From assembly GCF_937900395.1 (NCBI RefSeq), contig NZ_CALCDX010000100.1, positions 1-39,395 of the forward strand: DNA of 39,395 nucleotides, read 5' to 3'. This document shows, in pieces, positions 14,247 to 22,936 of the stretch. The translations under genes and the position numbers were made by a program. The notes beneath the pieces were generated by a model, which saw only the letters and a list, made by a program, of their open reading frames with translations, ran no database searches and had not been told where the DNA came from. Numbering within the stretch: position 1 is the first letter of the stretch; every line of letters begins with the position of its first letter. The DNA comes from an uncultured Caulobacter sp. Its GTDB lineage: Bacteria > Pseudomonadota > Alphaproteobacteria > Caulobacterales > Caulobacteraceae.

Positions 14247-14356
14247 TATAAGCGGACGACCATGCGCTTCGGTCAGAAAGGCCAAGACTGAATCGCGCGT
14301 GCTCGCCCGGAGGCGGCCCCGGTTTTCCAGAGTGACCGCACGAGTTCCGCCCGCGC

Positions 14357-15232
14357 ATGAGCCCCGTCCGCCTCCTGATCGTCCTGATCGCCGCCGTGTC
14401 GGCAATCTGCATGGCCGTGGTGCTGCAGCGCGCCCTGGGCGGCAAGGCTGAAAAGCCCAGCGCCATCGCCGCGCCCGCGGCGGCGCCGGCCAAGCCGATG
14501 ACTCAGGTGCTGGTGGCCAAGCACGACCTCGCCGTCGGCGCGCGTCTGGGCGAAGCCGATATCGGCTGGCAGGCCTGGCCCTCCGACTCCGTCAATGCGG
14601 CCTTCATCACCAACGGCGCGGCCCCGAGCGGCGGCATGGCCGAGGGCGCTGTCGCGCAGGCCAAGGCCGCCGTGACCGGTCAGATCATTGGCGGCGATCC
14701 CGCCAGGGCGCTGGACGGCGCCATTGTCCGCGATCCCATCCTGGCTGGCGAACCGATCACCGCGCGCAAGATCGTGCGGGGCGGGGAGGGCGGCTATCTT
14801 TCGGTCGTGCTCACCCCGGGCAAGCGGGCCGTGGCGGTGCCGGTCTCGGCCGACACCACCGCCGGCGGGTTCATCCTGCCCGGCGATCGGGTCGATGTGA
14901 TCGCGACGCGAGATGCGCCGATGCCGGCGGGCGGCGGGCGGGTCATCGTCGGCGAGACGGTGATGCGCAACGTCCGCGTCCTGGCGCTGGATCAAAAGAC
15001 CACCGCCGACAAGGACGCCAAGACCATGGTCGCCACGACCGCCACGCTGGAGGTCGGCGGGGCCGAGGCTGAAGCCTTGGCGGCCGCCAAGGCCGGCGGC
15101 CCGGTCACCCTGGCCCTGCGCGCCTATACCGACGCCGGCGCGCCGTCCGGCGGCGTGGCCGCGCCGGCCGAGGCCGCCGCCGTGCGGATCAATCGCGGCG
15201 GCCAGACCACCATCATGGCGGTGCGACCGTGA
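14357..15232 (+). CDS. cpaB: Flp pilus assembly protein CpaB (RcpC/TadH-like)
   Basis: A 291-residue protein with an N-terminal membrane anchor (about residues 4-25) and a periplasmic part. Residues about 48-140 form an SAF-like domain (TQVLVAKHDLAVGARL ... REPITARKI-type pattern, here LAGEPITARKI). This is followed by the RcpC/CpaB domain with AVAVPVSADTTAGGFILPGDRVDVI. The family is thought to sit in the periplasm, possibly touching peptidoglycan, and to help the CpaC secretin gate and assemble. The ATG at 14357 is the first in frame after the upstream array. Its TGA overlaps the GTG start of cpaC by four bases, indicating coupled translation. Confidence 0.93.
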   Translation: MSPVRLLIVLIAAVSAICMAVVLQRALGGKAEKPSAIAAPAAAPAKPMTQVLVAKHDLAVGARLGEADIGWQAWPSDSVNAAFITNGAAPSGGMAEGAVAQAKAAVTGQIIGGDPARALDGAIVRDPILAGEPITARKIVRGGEGGYLSVVLTPGKRAVAVPVSADTTAGGFILPGDRVDVIATRDAPMPAGGGRVIVGETVMRNVRVLALDQKTTADKDAKTMVATTATLEVGGAEAEALAAAKAGGPVTLALRAYTDAGAPSGGVAAPAEAAAVRINRGGQTTIMAVRP

Positions 15233-16869
15233 GCCGCCCGCTGCTGACCATCCATATCGCCGCCCTGCTGGGCATGAGCACCGCGACGCCCGTCTTCGGC
15301 GACGGGCCCGCGCCCGGCACGCATGTCTATCAGACGGCGCCACGCGCGGCGTCGCGTCCGGTCGCGCCCGCGGCCGCTCCCGCGTCCATGAACGGACAGG
15401 TCGCGCGCGTCGTGCTGACGGCCGACCAGACCGCCGCGACCCTGGAGCTCGCCAAGGGCAAGTCCGCGATCGTCGAGCTGCCATCCGACGTCCGCGACCT
15501 CCTGGTCACCAGCCCCACCGTCGCCGACGCGGTGCTGCGCGACCGCCGGCGCGTCTATATCGTCGGCCTGGCCGAGGGCGTCACCGACGCGGCCTTCTTC
15601 GACGACGCCGGCCGCCGGATCCTGTCGCTGTCCATCAAGGTCGCCCAGCCCGTCGACCAGCTGGCCGACACGCTAAACCGGGTATTGCCCGAGGCGAAGA
15701 TCGAGGTTCGACCGATCCGCGACAGCGTGGTGCTGAGCGGCGTGGTCCGCACGGCCGCCCAGTCCGAGTCCGCCGCCCGCATCGCCGCCCAGTATGTCGG
15801 CGGCCCGGACAAGGTGCTCAACATGCTGAGCATCGCGGGCAAGGACCAGGTGATGCTGCAGGTCCGCATCGTCGAGGTTCAACGCAACGTCATCAAGCAG
15901 CTGGGCGTCTCGACGGACAACCTGCTCAACGACGGCTTCAAGTCCTACACCCTGGGGCGCGAGAACACGTTCGGCGTCAACGGCGCTCTGCTGGGCGGGG
16001 GCGGCGCCTGCTATGGCCGCGACAATCTTCGCAAGAACAGCCTCAGCACCAGCAGCAACAGCTCCAGCCAGACCTCGACCAACGCTTCGACCGGCGTTCC
16101 CGGCAACGGGACCTCCAGCGCGGTGACGGACGCCCTGACGAGCGCCGCCTCCAGCGCTTGGTCGACCGCCACCGGCAACACGCTGAACGCCTGCCTGGCC
16201 GCCTTCGAGCGCGTGGGCCTGGTCCGCACCCTGGCGGAGCCGAACCTGACGGCGGTTTCGGGCGAGGCCGGCCGGTTCCTGGTCGGCGGCGAGTTCCCGG
16301 TGCCGACCGGCAGCGACAACACCGGCAGGATCTCGATCGAGTTCAAGCCGTACGGGGTTGGTCTGGGCTACACGCCCGTCGTGATGTCGGGCGCCCGGAT
16401 TTCGCTGAAGCTGTCCACCGAAGTCTCGGAGCTCTCCAGCCTGGGCGCCTTCACGCTCAGCAACGGGACGGCGTCGCGCTCGCTGACCGTGCCCGGCCTT
16501 TCGGTTCGCCGCGCCGAGACCACCGTCGAGCTGCCGTCCGGCGGCTCGCTGATGATCGCCGGCCTGCTGCAGCAGACAACGCGCCAGGCCATCGACTCCC
16601 TGCCGGGCATGACCAGCATGCCGATCCTGGGGTCTCTGTTCCGTTCGCGTGACTTCCTGAACGGCGAGACCGAGCTCGTCATCATCGTCACGCCGTACAT
16701 CGTCGACCCGACCAAGCCGAAGACCCTGCAGACCCCAGCCGACGGCTTGAGTGTGGCCGGGGACATGGGCGCGGTGCTGCTGGGCCGGCTGAATCAGGTC
16801 GTCAAGGCGCCGCCGGGCGCCAACGCGGGGCGCGCGTATCAGGGCCCCGTGGGCTATGTGATCGAGTAG
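15229..16869 (+). CDS. cpaC: Outer-membrane secretin CpaC (RcpA-like)
   Basis: The 546-residue pore through which the Flp pilus leaves the cell. After an N-terminal signal-like segment (about 1-24) comes the pilus/secretin N-terminal domain (about 60-135), a BON-like domain (about 138-205) and the secretin core (about 205-495), with VPVPTG-type text (GGEFPVPTGSDN), VELPSGGSLMIAGLLQ and FRSRDFLNGETELVIIVTPYIV. Between about 244 and 318 the core carries a Ser/Thr/Asn/Gly-rich insert bordered by Cys261 and Cys322. The start is a GTG overlapping cpaB. It forms ring oligomers in the outer membrane with CpaB and CpaD. Confidence 0.93.
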   Translation: MSRPLLTIHIAALLGMSTATPVFGDGPAPGTHVYQTAPRAASRPVAPAAAPASMNGQVARVVLTADQTAATLELAKGKSAIVELPSDVRDLLVTSPTVADAVLRDRRRVYIVGLAEGVTDAAFFDDAGRRILSLSIKVAQPVDQLADTLNRVLPEAKIEVRPIRDSVVLSGVVRTAAQSESAARIAAQYVGGPDKVLNMLSIAGKDQVMLQVRIVEVQRNVIKQLGVSTDNLLNDGFKSYTLGRENTFGVNGALLGGGGACYGRDNLRKNSLSTSSNSSSQTSTNASTGVPGNGTSSAVTDALTSAASSAWSTATGNTLNACLAAFERVGLVRTLAEPNLTAVSGEAGRFLVGGEFPVPTGSDNTGRISIEFKPYGVGLGYTPVVMSGARISLKLSTEVSELSSLGAFTLSNGTASRSLTVPGLSVRRAETTVELPSGGSLMIAGLLQQTTRQAIDSLPGMTSMPILGSLFRSRDFLNGETELVIIVTPYIVDPTKPKTLQTPADGLSVAGDMGAVLLGRLNQVVKAPPGANAGRAYQGPVGYVIE

Positions 16870-16875
16870 GCCGCC

Positions 16876-17565
16876 ATGACGCGTAGCGCTTCTCTCAAGA
16901 CCCTCCTGGAGACCGGCCTCTGGCTCGCCGCGGCGGCGAGCCTCTCCGCGTGCGCCGCCGCGCCGGCTCCCAGCCCGCAACCGATGGCCGCGACCGAGAC
17001 GCAGGTTTGGGCCGAGCGGGTCAAGGTGACGCCGACGCCCGACGAGATCGTGCTGGCGGTCCACGCCACGGGACTATCGGACAACCAGCGCGCGGCCCTG
17101 CAGGCGCTGGTCGGACGCTGGCTGCAAGAAGAGGGGCGGGAGCTTGTCGTCACCGCGCCCAGCGACGCCGGGGCCATGGCCGTCCAGGTGCGCGAGCGCC
17201 TGATCTTCCTCGGCGCGCCGGCCGCCCAGGTCCGCATCGTCGGCGCCGATCCGGCGGCGGCTCGCGAGGCCGTCCTGCGCGTCGGCTTCGTGCGCTACGA
17301 GGCCCAGATTCCCAAGTGCGGCCAGGGCTGGGAGAACCTCGCCGCCACGCGCGACAACAAGGCCCATGAGAATTTCGGCTGCGCGGTCGCCGCCAACATG
17401 GCCGCTCAGGTCGCCAACCCCGAGGACCTGGTTCGGCCGCGCGACATGACCGCGCCCGACGCGGGCCGCCGCGACACCGTGCTGGGCAAGTATCGGCGCG
17501 GCCAGACCACGAGCGCGGCGCGCGACGACCAGGCCAGCGGCACGTTGTCCAAGGCGATCCCCTGA
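16876..17565 (+). CDS. cpaD: Pilus assembly lipoprotein CpaD
   Basis: A 229-residue protein with a lipoprotein signal: the N-terminus MTRSASLKTLLETGLWLAAAA is followed by lipobox LSAC (Cys26). The mature part has the CpaD-family pattern, with CGQGWENLAATRDNKAHENFGCAVAANMAAQVANPEDLVRPR near residues 143-190 as the most conserved block and a pair of cysteines. It likely acts as the pilotin or outer-membrane partner of the CpaC secretin. It starts 6 bases after cpaC, and its TGA shares one base with the ATG of cpaE, so it is firmly within the operon. Confidence 0.92.
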   Translation: MTRSASLKTLLETGLWLAAAASLSACAAAPAPSPQPMAATETQVWAERVKVTPTPDEIVLAVHATGLSDNQRAALQALVGRWLQEEGRELVVTAPSDAGAMAVQVRERLIFLGAPAAQVRIVGADPAAAREAVLRVGFVRYEAQIPKCGQGWENLAATRDNKAHENFGCAVAANMAAQVANPEDLVRPRDMTAPDAGRRDTVLGKYRRGQTTSAARDDQASGTLSKAIP

Positions 17566-18959
17566 TGGCGCCGGCCGACAACGATCCTTTCAACCTGGGG
17601 CTCGAGGACGCCGAGAGCTTCACGACGGGCGCGTCCGATCCCTGGCGCGCCTCGGCGCTGCCGGCGTTGGAGCCGACCCTGGGCGGGTTCGAGGACCCCT
17701 TGGCGCCGCGCCCGTCCGCGACGAGCGACGCCGCCCCGTCGCTGATCCCCGACGCCGGAACGGCTGACGCGGTGATCCCGCGCGTGACCGTCCACGCCTT
17801 CTGCGCCCGCACCGAGACCGCGGGCGTGCTGGAGCAGGCCGCCAAGGACAGGCGGATGGCGCGCGCGACCACCGTGGTCCGGATGGGCGGTCTGGCCGCC
17901 GCCGTCGACCACTACCAGGAACAGCCGACGCCTTCGCTGGTGCTGGTCGAGTGCCTGGACGACGCCCAGCGCCTGCTGCACCGCCTGGACGCTCTGGCCC
18001 AGGTCTGCGACGCCGGGACCAAGGTGGTGGTGATCGGCCAGGCCAACGACATCGCCCTCTATCGCGAGCTGATGCGGCGGGGCGTCAGCGAGTACCTGAC
18101 CCCGCCGCTGTCGGCCCTGTCGGTGATCCGCGCGATCGCCGACCTCTATGCCGATCCCGCCGCGCCGTTCGTCGGCCGCCAAGTGGCGTTCGTCGGGGCC
18201 AAGGGCGGTGTCGGCGCCTCGACCCTGGCGCACAACTTCGCCTGGACGATGTCCGAGCGGCTGCAGACGGCGACCGTGCTGGCCGACCTGGATCTCGCCT
18301 TCGGCACCGCCGGCCTCGACTTCAACCAGGACCCGGTGCAGGGCGTGTTCGACGCGCTGAGCCAGCCCGACCGCCTGGACCCGGTGCTGATGGACCGGAT
18401 GATGGTCCGCTGCGGCGATCGCCTGTCGTTGTTCGCCGCGCCCGCCACCCTCGACGACGACTACGAGATCGGGGCCGACGCCTTCGACGAGGTCACTCAC
18501 CGCATCCGCGCCGCCGCGCCCTATGTGGTTCTGGACCTGCCGCACGTCTGGAGCGCCTGGACCCGCCGGGTGCTGCTGGGCTCCGATGAGCTGGTGGTCG
18601 TGGCGACGCCGGACCTAGCCTCCTTGCGTAACGCCAAGAACATCATCGACCTGGTGCGCGCCGCCCGCCCGAACGACGCCCCGCCGCGCCTTGTCCTGAA
18701 CCAGGTCGGCGTGCCCGGCCGGCCTGAGATCCCGGTGAAGGACTTCGGCGACGCCCTGGGCTTGCAGCCCTCGCTGGTGCTGCCGTTCGATCCCAAGCCC
18801 TACGGCCTGGCGGCCAACAACGGCCAGATGCTGGCCGAGATCGCGCCGCGCTCCAAGGCCGCCGAGGGGATCGAGCAGCTGGCAAGGCTGATCAGCCGCC
18901 GCGAGCCGCCGACGACCCCGAAGGCCTCGCTGCTGTCGGCGCTGTTCAAGAAGACCTGA
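17565..18959 (+). CDS. cpaE: Pilus localisation ATPase CpaE (TadZ-like, MinD/ParA family)
   Basis: A 464-residue cytosolic protein. Residues about 75-195 look like a receiver-type domain without a clear phospho-acceptor set (an atypical receiver, as in TadZ). The C-terminal part is a MinD/ParA ATPase with the deviant Walker A GAKGGVGAST at 211-220. In Caulobacter CpaE sits at the flagellar pole and recruits the pilus machine. The first 70 residues are acidic and Pro-rich, probably disordered. The ATG overlaps cpaD by one base. A final positively charged tail (SLLSALFKKT) could help membrane binding. Confidence 0.93.
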   Translation: MAPADNDPFNLGLEDAESFTTGASDPWRASALPALEPTLGGFEDPLAPRPSATSDAAPSLIPDAGTADAVIPRVTVHAFCARTETAGVLEQAAKDRRMARATTVVRMGGLAAAVDHYQEQPTPSLVLVECLDDAQRLLHRLDALAQVCDAGTKVVVIGQANDIALYRELMRRGVSEYLTPPLSALSVIRAIADLYADPAAPFVGRQVAFVGAKGGVGASTLAHNFAWTMSERLQTATVLADLDLAFGTAGLDFNQDPVQGVFDALSQPDRLDPVLMDRMMVRCGDRLSLFAAPATLDDDYEIGADAFDEVTHRIRAAAPYVVLDLPHVWSAWTRRVLLGSDELVVVATPDLASLRNAKNIIDLVRAARPNDAPPRLVLNQVGVPGRPEIPVKDFGDALGLQPSLVLPFDPKPYGLAANNGQMLAEIAPRSKAAEGIEQLARLISRREPPTTPKASLLSALFKKT

Positions 18960-18960
18960 G

Positions 18961-20436
18961 ATGTTCGGCAAGCGCGCCCCGTCCGCCGAACAGAAGGCGC
19001 CGCCGCCCGCTCCGGCGGAAGGCGCGACGATCGCCACGCGCCCGCGTCGCCTCGAGCCGGAAGCGCCCGCGCCAGTCGCGCCGCCGCCCAAGGTGACCGG
19101 GCCGCCGCCGCGCGCCTTGGCCAGCCAGACCGCGCCGCTGGCCGCCCCGGTCGTCCGCGAGCAGAGCGACTACTACCACGTCACCAAGACGACGATCTTC
19201 AACGCCCTGCTCAACACCATCGACCTGTCGCAGCTGGCCCAGCTGGACCAGCGCCAGGCCGCCGAGGAGATCCGCGACATCGTCGCCGAGCTGGTGGCGA
19301 TCAAGAACGTCTCGATGTCGGTGTCCGAGCAGGAGGCCCTGGTCCAGGACATCACCAACGACGTCCTTGGCTATGGTCCGCTGGAACCCTTGCTGGCCCG
19401 CGACGACATCGCCGACATCATGGTCAATGGCGCGCACCGAGTGTTCATCGAGGTCGGCGGCAAGGTCCAGCTGACCAATGTCCGCTTCCGCGACAACCAG
19501 CAGCTGATGAACATCTGCCAGCGGATCGTCAGCCAGGTCGGCCGCCGCGTCGACGAGAGCAGCCCGATCTGCGACGCCCGCCTGCCCGACGGCAGCCGCG
19601 TCAACGTCATCGCCCCGCCGCTGGCCCTCGACGGCCCGACCCTGACCATCCGCAAGTTCCGGCGGGACAAGCTGACCATGAAGGACCTGGTGGAGTACGC
19701 CTCCATCAGCCCGGAAGGCGCGCGGGTGCTGGGGGTGATCGGCGCCTGCCGCTGCAACGTGATCATCTCCGGCGGCACCGGCTCGGGCAAAACCACCCTG
19801 CTCAACACCATGACCGCCTTTATCGACCCCACCGAGCGGGTCGTGACCTGCGAGGACGCGGCGGAGCTGCAGCTGCAGCAGCCGCACGTGGTGCGCCTGG
19901 AGACGCGACCGCCGAACCTGGAGGGGCAGGGTGCGGTGACGATGCGCGACCTGGTCCGCAACTGCCTGCGCATGCGGCCCGAGCGGATCATCGTCGGCGA
20001 AGTGCGCGGGCCGGAGGCCTTCGACCTTTTGCAGGCGATGAACACCGGCCACGACGGTTCGATGGGCACGCTGCACGCCAACAGCCCGCGCGAGGCGCTG
20101 AGCCGCGTCGAGAGCATGATCACCATGGGCGGCTATGGCCTGCCGTCCAAGACCATCAAGGAGATGATCGTCGGCTCGGTCGACGTGATCATCCAGGCCG
20201 CCCGCCTGCGGGACGGCAGCCGCCGCATCACCCACATCACCGAGGTGGTCGGGCTGGAGGGCGACGTGGTCGTGACCCAGGACCTCTTCGTCTATGACAT
20301 CACCGGCGAGGACGAGCACGGCCGCGTGCTGGGCCGTCACCGCTCGACCGGCATCGCCCGCCCCAAGTTCTGGGACCGCGCCCGCTATTACGGCCTCGAG
20401 CGCGAGCTGGCCGAAGCCCTCGACGCGGCGGAGTAG
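18961..20436 (+). CDS. cpaF: Pilus motor ATPase CpaF (TadA-like, secretion ATPase family)
   Basis: A 491-residue cytosolic hexameric ATPase that powers pilus extension and, in Tad systems, retraction. It shows Walker A GGTGSGKTT (271-279), an Asp/Glu box around VTCEDAAELQL (about 296-305), Walker B RIIVGEVRG (342-350) and a His box HDGSMGTLHAN (364-374). The first 65 residues are Pro/Ala-rich and likely disordered; residues 70-230 are the N-terminal domain of the family. It begins one base after the cpaE stop. No key residue is missing. Confidence 0.95.
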   Translation: MFGKRAPSAEQKAPPPAPAEGATIATRPRRLEPEAPAPVAPPPKVTGPPPRALASQTAPLAAPVVREQSDYYHVTKTTIFNALLNTIDLSQLAQLDQRQAAEEIRDIVAELVAIKNVSMSVSEQEALVQDITNDVLGYGPLEPLLARDDIADIMVNGAHRVFIEVGGKVQLTNVRFRDNQQLMNICQRIVSQVGRRVDESSPICDARLPDGSRVNVIAPPLALDGPTLTIRKFRRDKLTMKDLVEYASISPEGARVLGVIGACRCNVIISGGTGSGKTTLLNTMTAFIDPTERVVTCEDAAELQLQQPHVVRLETRPPNLEGQGAVTMRDLVRNCLRMRPERIIVGEVRGPEAFDLLQAMNTGHDGSMGTLHANSPREALSRVESMITMGGYGLPSKTIKEMIVGSVDVIIQAARLRDGSRRITHITEVVGLEGDVVVTQDLFVYDITGEDEHGRVLGRHRSTGIARPKFWDRARYYGLERELAEALDAAE

Positions 20437-20439
20437 GCG

Positions 20440-21414
20440 ATGCTGTTCATCCTGGCCGGGGTCCTGGGCTTTATCACCATCGCCGGCCTGGGCTTCGCGT
20501 TCGTCGGCGGCGACAGCCAGGCGACCAAGGCCTCCAAGCGCGCGCAGATGATCGGCTCGGGGAGCGCCGAGCGCCAAGCCAGGGCCAAGCCCGCCGCCAA
20601 CCCGACCGACGTGCGCCGCCAGACGATCCTGAAGGCGCTGAAGGAGCAGGAGCGCAAGCAGAAGAAGGCGACGCTCAGCATCGCCGCGCGGATGCAGGCG
20701 GCGGGGCTGGGCGCGAACGTGCGCCTGTTCTGGCTGGTCAGCCTGGGTCTGGCCGCCGTCGTCATCCTGATCGTCCTGGTCCTGGGGCAGAGCCTGTGGA
20801 TCGCGCTCGGCGCTGGCTTCGCGGCGGGCCTGGGCCTGCCGCGCTGGGTGCTGGCGGTCCTGGCCCAGGGGCGCATCCGCAAGTTCACCGAGGCCTTCTC
20901 GGACGCCATCGACATCATCGTGCGCGGCATCAAGTCGGGCCTGCCGCTGCACGACTGCCTGCGGATCATCGGCCAGGAGAGCCCCGAGCCGCTGGCCGGC
21001 GAGTTTCGCATGCTGACCGAGAACGTCGCCATGGGCGTGCCGCTGGACGCCGCCCTGGAGAAGATGCACGAGCGGATGCCGACCAACGAGCTGCGCTTCT
21101 TCGCCATCGTGCTGGCCATCCAGCAGAAGACCGGCGGCAACCTGGCCGAGGCGCTGGGCAACCTCTCGACCGTGCTGCGCGCGCGCAAGATGATGAAGGA
21201 GAAGATCAAGGCGCTGTCGGCCGAGGCCATCGCTTCGGCCATGATCATCGGCTGCCTGCCGCCAGGCGTGGTGCTGCTGATCAGCGTAACCTCGCCAGCC
21301 TATATGCGGCCGATGTTCACCGACCCGCGCGGCCACCTGATGCTGCTGGCGGCGGCGATCTGGATGAGCATTGGCGTCTTCGTGATGCGCAAGATGATCA
21401 ACTTCAAGTTCTGA
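20440..21414 (+). CDS. cpaG: Inner-membrane platform protein CpaG (TadB-like)
   Basis: A 324-residue protein of the type II secretion F family. It has an N-terminal helix (about 1-20), a basic cytosolic stretch (about 30-85), two helices (about 90-145), a cytosolic T2SSF domain (about 150-280; FSDAIDIIVRGIKSGLPL and FAIVLAIQQKTGGNLAEALGNLSTVLR are its conserved blocks) and C-terminal helices. With CpaH it forms the platform that CpaF turns. It starts 3 bases after cpaF. It is followed by a 177-base gap holding a repeat element, unlike the tight joins elsewhere in the operon. Confidence 0.93.
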   Translation: MLFILAGVLGFITIAGLGFAFVGGDSQATKASKRAQMIGSGSAERQARAKPAANPTDVRRQTILKALKEQERKQKKATLSIAARMQAAGLGANVRLFWLVSLGLAAVVILIVLVLGQSLWIALGAGFAAGLGLPRWVLAVLAQGRIRKFTEAFSDAIDIIVRGIKSGLPLHDCLRIIGQESPEPLAGEFRMLTENVAMGVPLDAALEKMHERMPTNELRFFAIVLAIQQKTGGNLAEALGNLSTVLRARKMMKEKIKALSAEAIASAMIIGCLPPGVVLLISVTSPAYMRPMFTDPRGHLMLLAAAIWMSIGVFVMRKMINFKF

Positions 21415-21443
21415 GGGGGGATCGGTGAAGCAACCAATACTCC

Positions 21444-21574
21444 CGACCTCCCCGGCGAATGCCGGGGCCCAGATTCATCCGGAGCGGCTGGGGTGTTCGC
21501 CCCCTCACGCTGTGTTGAACCTTGGGGCTCTCGTGGCTTCGATCTGGGCCCCGGCATTCGCCGGGGAAATCGGA
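21444..21574. repeat. Intergenic palindromic element, family A copy 3, between cpaG and cpaH
   Basis: The ends are CCCCGGCGAATGCCGGGG and its inverse, as in the copies at 6193 and 7143. It is inserted inside the pilus operon and could form a large stem in the cpaG-cpaH transcript. It ends 17 bases before the cpaH ATG, so the ribosome site of cpaH (GGAGGGCGGGAC) lies just outside it. Confidence 0.88.
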
Positions 21575-21591
21575 CTTGGGGAGGGCGGGAC

Positions 21592-22575
21592 ATGACGCTC
21601 GTCGAGACCCTGACCGATCCCTCGAACCTCCTGACCGCGTTCATCGCCGTCGTGGTCTTCGCCACGATCCTCACCCTGGCTTCGCCGCTGATGCGCGATA
21701 ACGGGTTGGAAGGGCGATTGAAGTCGGTGGCCAACCGCCGCGAGGAGCTGCGCCGCCGTTCGCGCGAGGCCCTGGCCCAGCGGCACGGAGCGGGCGGAAC
21801 CCTGCGCCACCAGGACGAAGGGCTCTACAAGAAGGTCGTCGACCGACTGCAGCTGTCGCGCCTGCTGGAGGACCCAAAGGTCGTCGACAAGCTGGCGCAG
21901 GCGGGCTTCAGAGGCCCCCGGCCGGTGACGACCTTCTACTTCTTCCGCTTCGTGGCGCCGTTCGTGTTCGCCGCGGTGGTGGCGGCCTATCTCTATGGCG
22001 TCAATGACTTCGGCCTGCTGCCGATCCAGAAGCTGTGCGCCTGCGTCGCCGCCCTGGCCTTCGGCTACTACGCCCCCAACGTCTATATCACCAACATCGC
22101 CCAGAAGCGCCGCGAGTCGATCGTGGCGGCCTTTCCAGACGCGCTGGACCTGCTGCTGATCTGCGTCGAGAGCGGCATGTCGGTCGAGGCCGCGATCCAG
22201 AAGGTCGGCTCGGAGGTCGGCGCCCAGTCGATGGAGCTGGCCGAGGAGCTCAGCCTGCTGACCGCCGAGCTGTCCTACCTGCCCGAACGCCGTCAGGCCT
22301 ACGAGAACCTCGCCCGCCGCACCAACCATCCCGGGGTGAAGTCAGTCGCCACGGCCATGATCCAGGCCGAGCGCTACGGCACGCCGCTGGGCGCGGCGCT
22401 GCGGGTGATGGCCAAGGAGAACCGCGAGCTGCGACTGTCGGCGGCCGAGAAGAAGGCCACGGCCCTGCCGGCCAAGCTGACCGTGCCGATGATCCTGTTC
22501 TTCCTGCCCGTGCTGTTCATCGTCATCCTGGGCCCGGCGATCATCAAGGTGCAGGACGTCTTCGCCAAGCACTGA
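21592..22575 (+). CDS. cpaH: Inner-membrane platform protein CpaH (TadC-like)
   Basis: A 327-residue T2SSF-family membrane protein, partner of CpaG. Visible blocks are ALDLLLICVESGMSVEAAIQKV (cytosolic domain), AYENLARRTNHPGVKSVATAMIQAERYGTPLGAALRV, and the C-terminal helix PAKLTVPMILFFLPVLFIVILGPA. The ATG at 21592 follows a GGAG-rich stretch. An in-frame ATG at 21493 is rejected since it would translate the repeat element. It ends four bases before the converging EF-hand gene, with no obvious terminator in the gap. Confidence 0.93.
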   Translation: MTLVETLTDPSNLLTAFIAVVVFATILTLASPLMRDNGLEGRLKSVANRREELRRRSREALAQRHGAGGTLRHQDEGLYKKVVDRLQLSRLLEDPKVVDKLAQAGFRGPRPVTTFYFFRFVAPFVFAAVVAAYLYGVNDFGLLPIQKLCACVAALAFGYYAPNVYITNIAQKRRESIVAAFPDALDLLLICVESGMSVEAAIQKVGSEVGAQSMELAEELSLLTAELSYLPERRQAYENLARRTNHPGVKSVATAMIQAERYGTPLGAALRVMAKENRELRLSAAEKKATALPAKLTVPMILFFLPVLFIVILGPAIIKVQDVFAKH

Positions 22576-22579
22576 CGAT

Positions 22580-22846
22580 CTAGACCGCGACCTCGCAGTC
22601 GGTCCGCAGCAGGGTCGCCTGGCTATAGTGGAAATAGCTGGTGCACCGCTGGCCGCCTCGGATCGTCTCGTGCGGGATGACGTCGGTGGCGGTGATGACT
22701 TCGTGCAGCTCGGTGCGGCCGTCGCTGTTCCAGTCCATCACGCCCCAGTCATAGCCCCGATCGACGACCGTGCCGGTGATGAAGGCCAGATAGAGGGCCG
22801 GCGCGACCGCGAGCGGCGCGGCGACCAGGGCGAGCAGCTTTCGCAT
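22580..22846 (-). CDS. Small EF-hand-like exported or anchored protein
   Basis: An 88-residue frame starting at ATG 22846, with AAGGA seven bases upstream. MRKLLALVAAPLAVAPALYLAFITG is a signal peptide or membrane anchor. DWNSDGRTELHE at about residues 39-50 fits the 12-residue calcium-binding EF-hand loop (acidic or amide side chains at 1, 3, 5 and 12, Gly at 6). Two cysteines follow. A longer start at 22924 adds arginine-rich sequence and is not preferred. I do not recognise the family beyond the loop. It lies tail-to-tail with cpaH, so a pilus link is only positional. Confidence 0.65.
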   Translation of the reverse strand: MRKLLALVAAPLAVAPALYLAFITGTVVDRGYDWGVMDWNSDGRTELHEVITATDVIPHETIRGGQRCTSYFHYSQATLLRTDCEVAV

Positions 22847-22936
22847 GACGGTCCTTGAGGCGAGCGGCGCGCTTGATACACGCGATCTCCGCTGCCGGGA
22901 GTCCGGCCATTTGCCGCAGGCCAAGCTTGGATGGAG

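Noticed and set aside
18946..21336. 796-residue open frame on the minus strand across cpaF-cpaG
   Set aside because: It overlaps two clear pilus genes antisense, with His/Gln/Asp/Leu-rich shadow composition and no ribosome site or domain.
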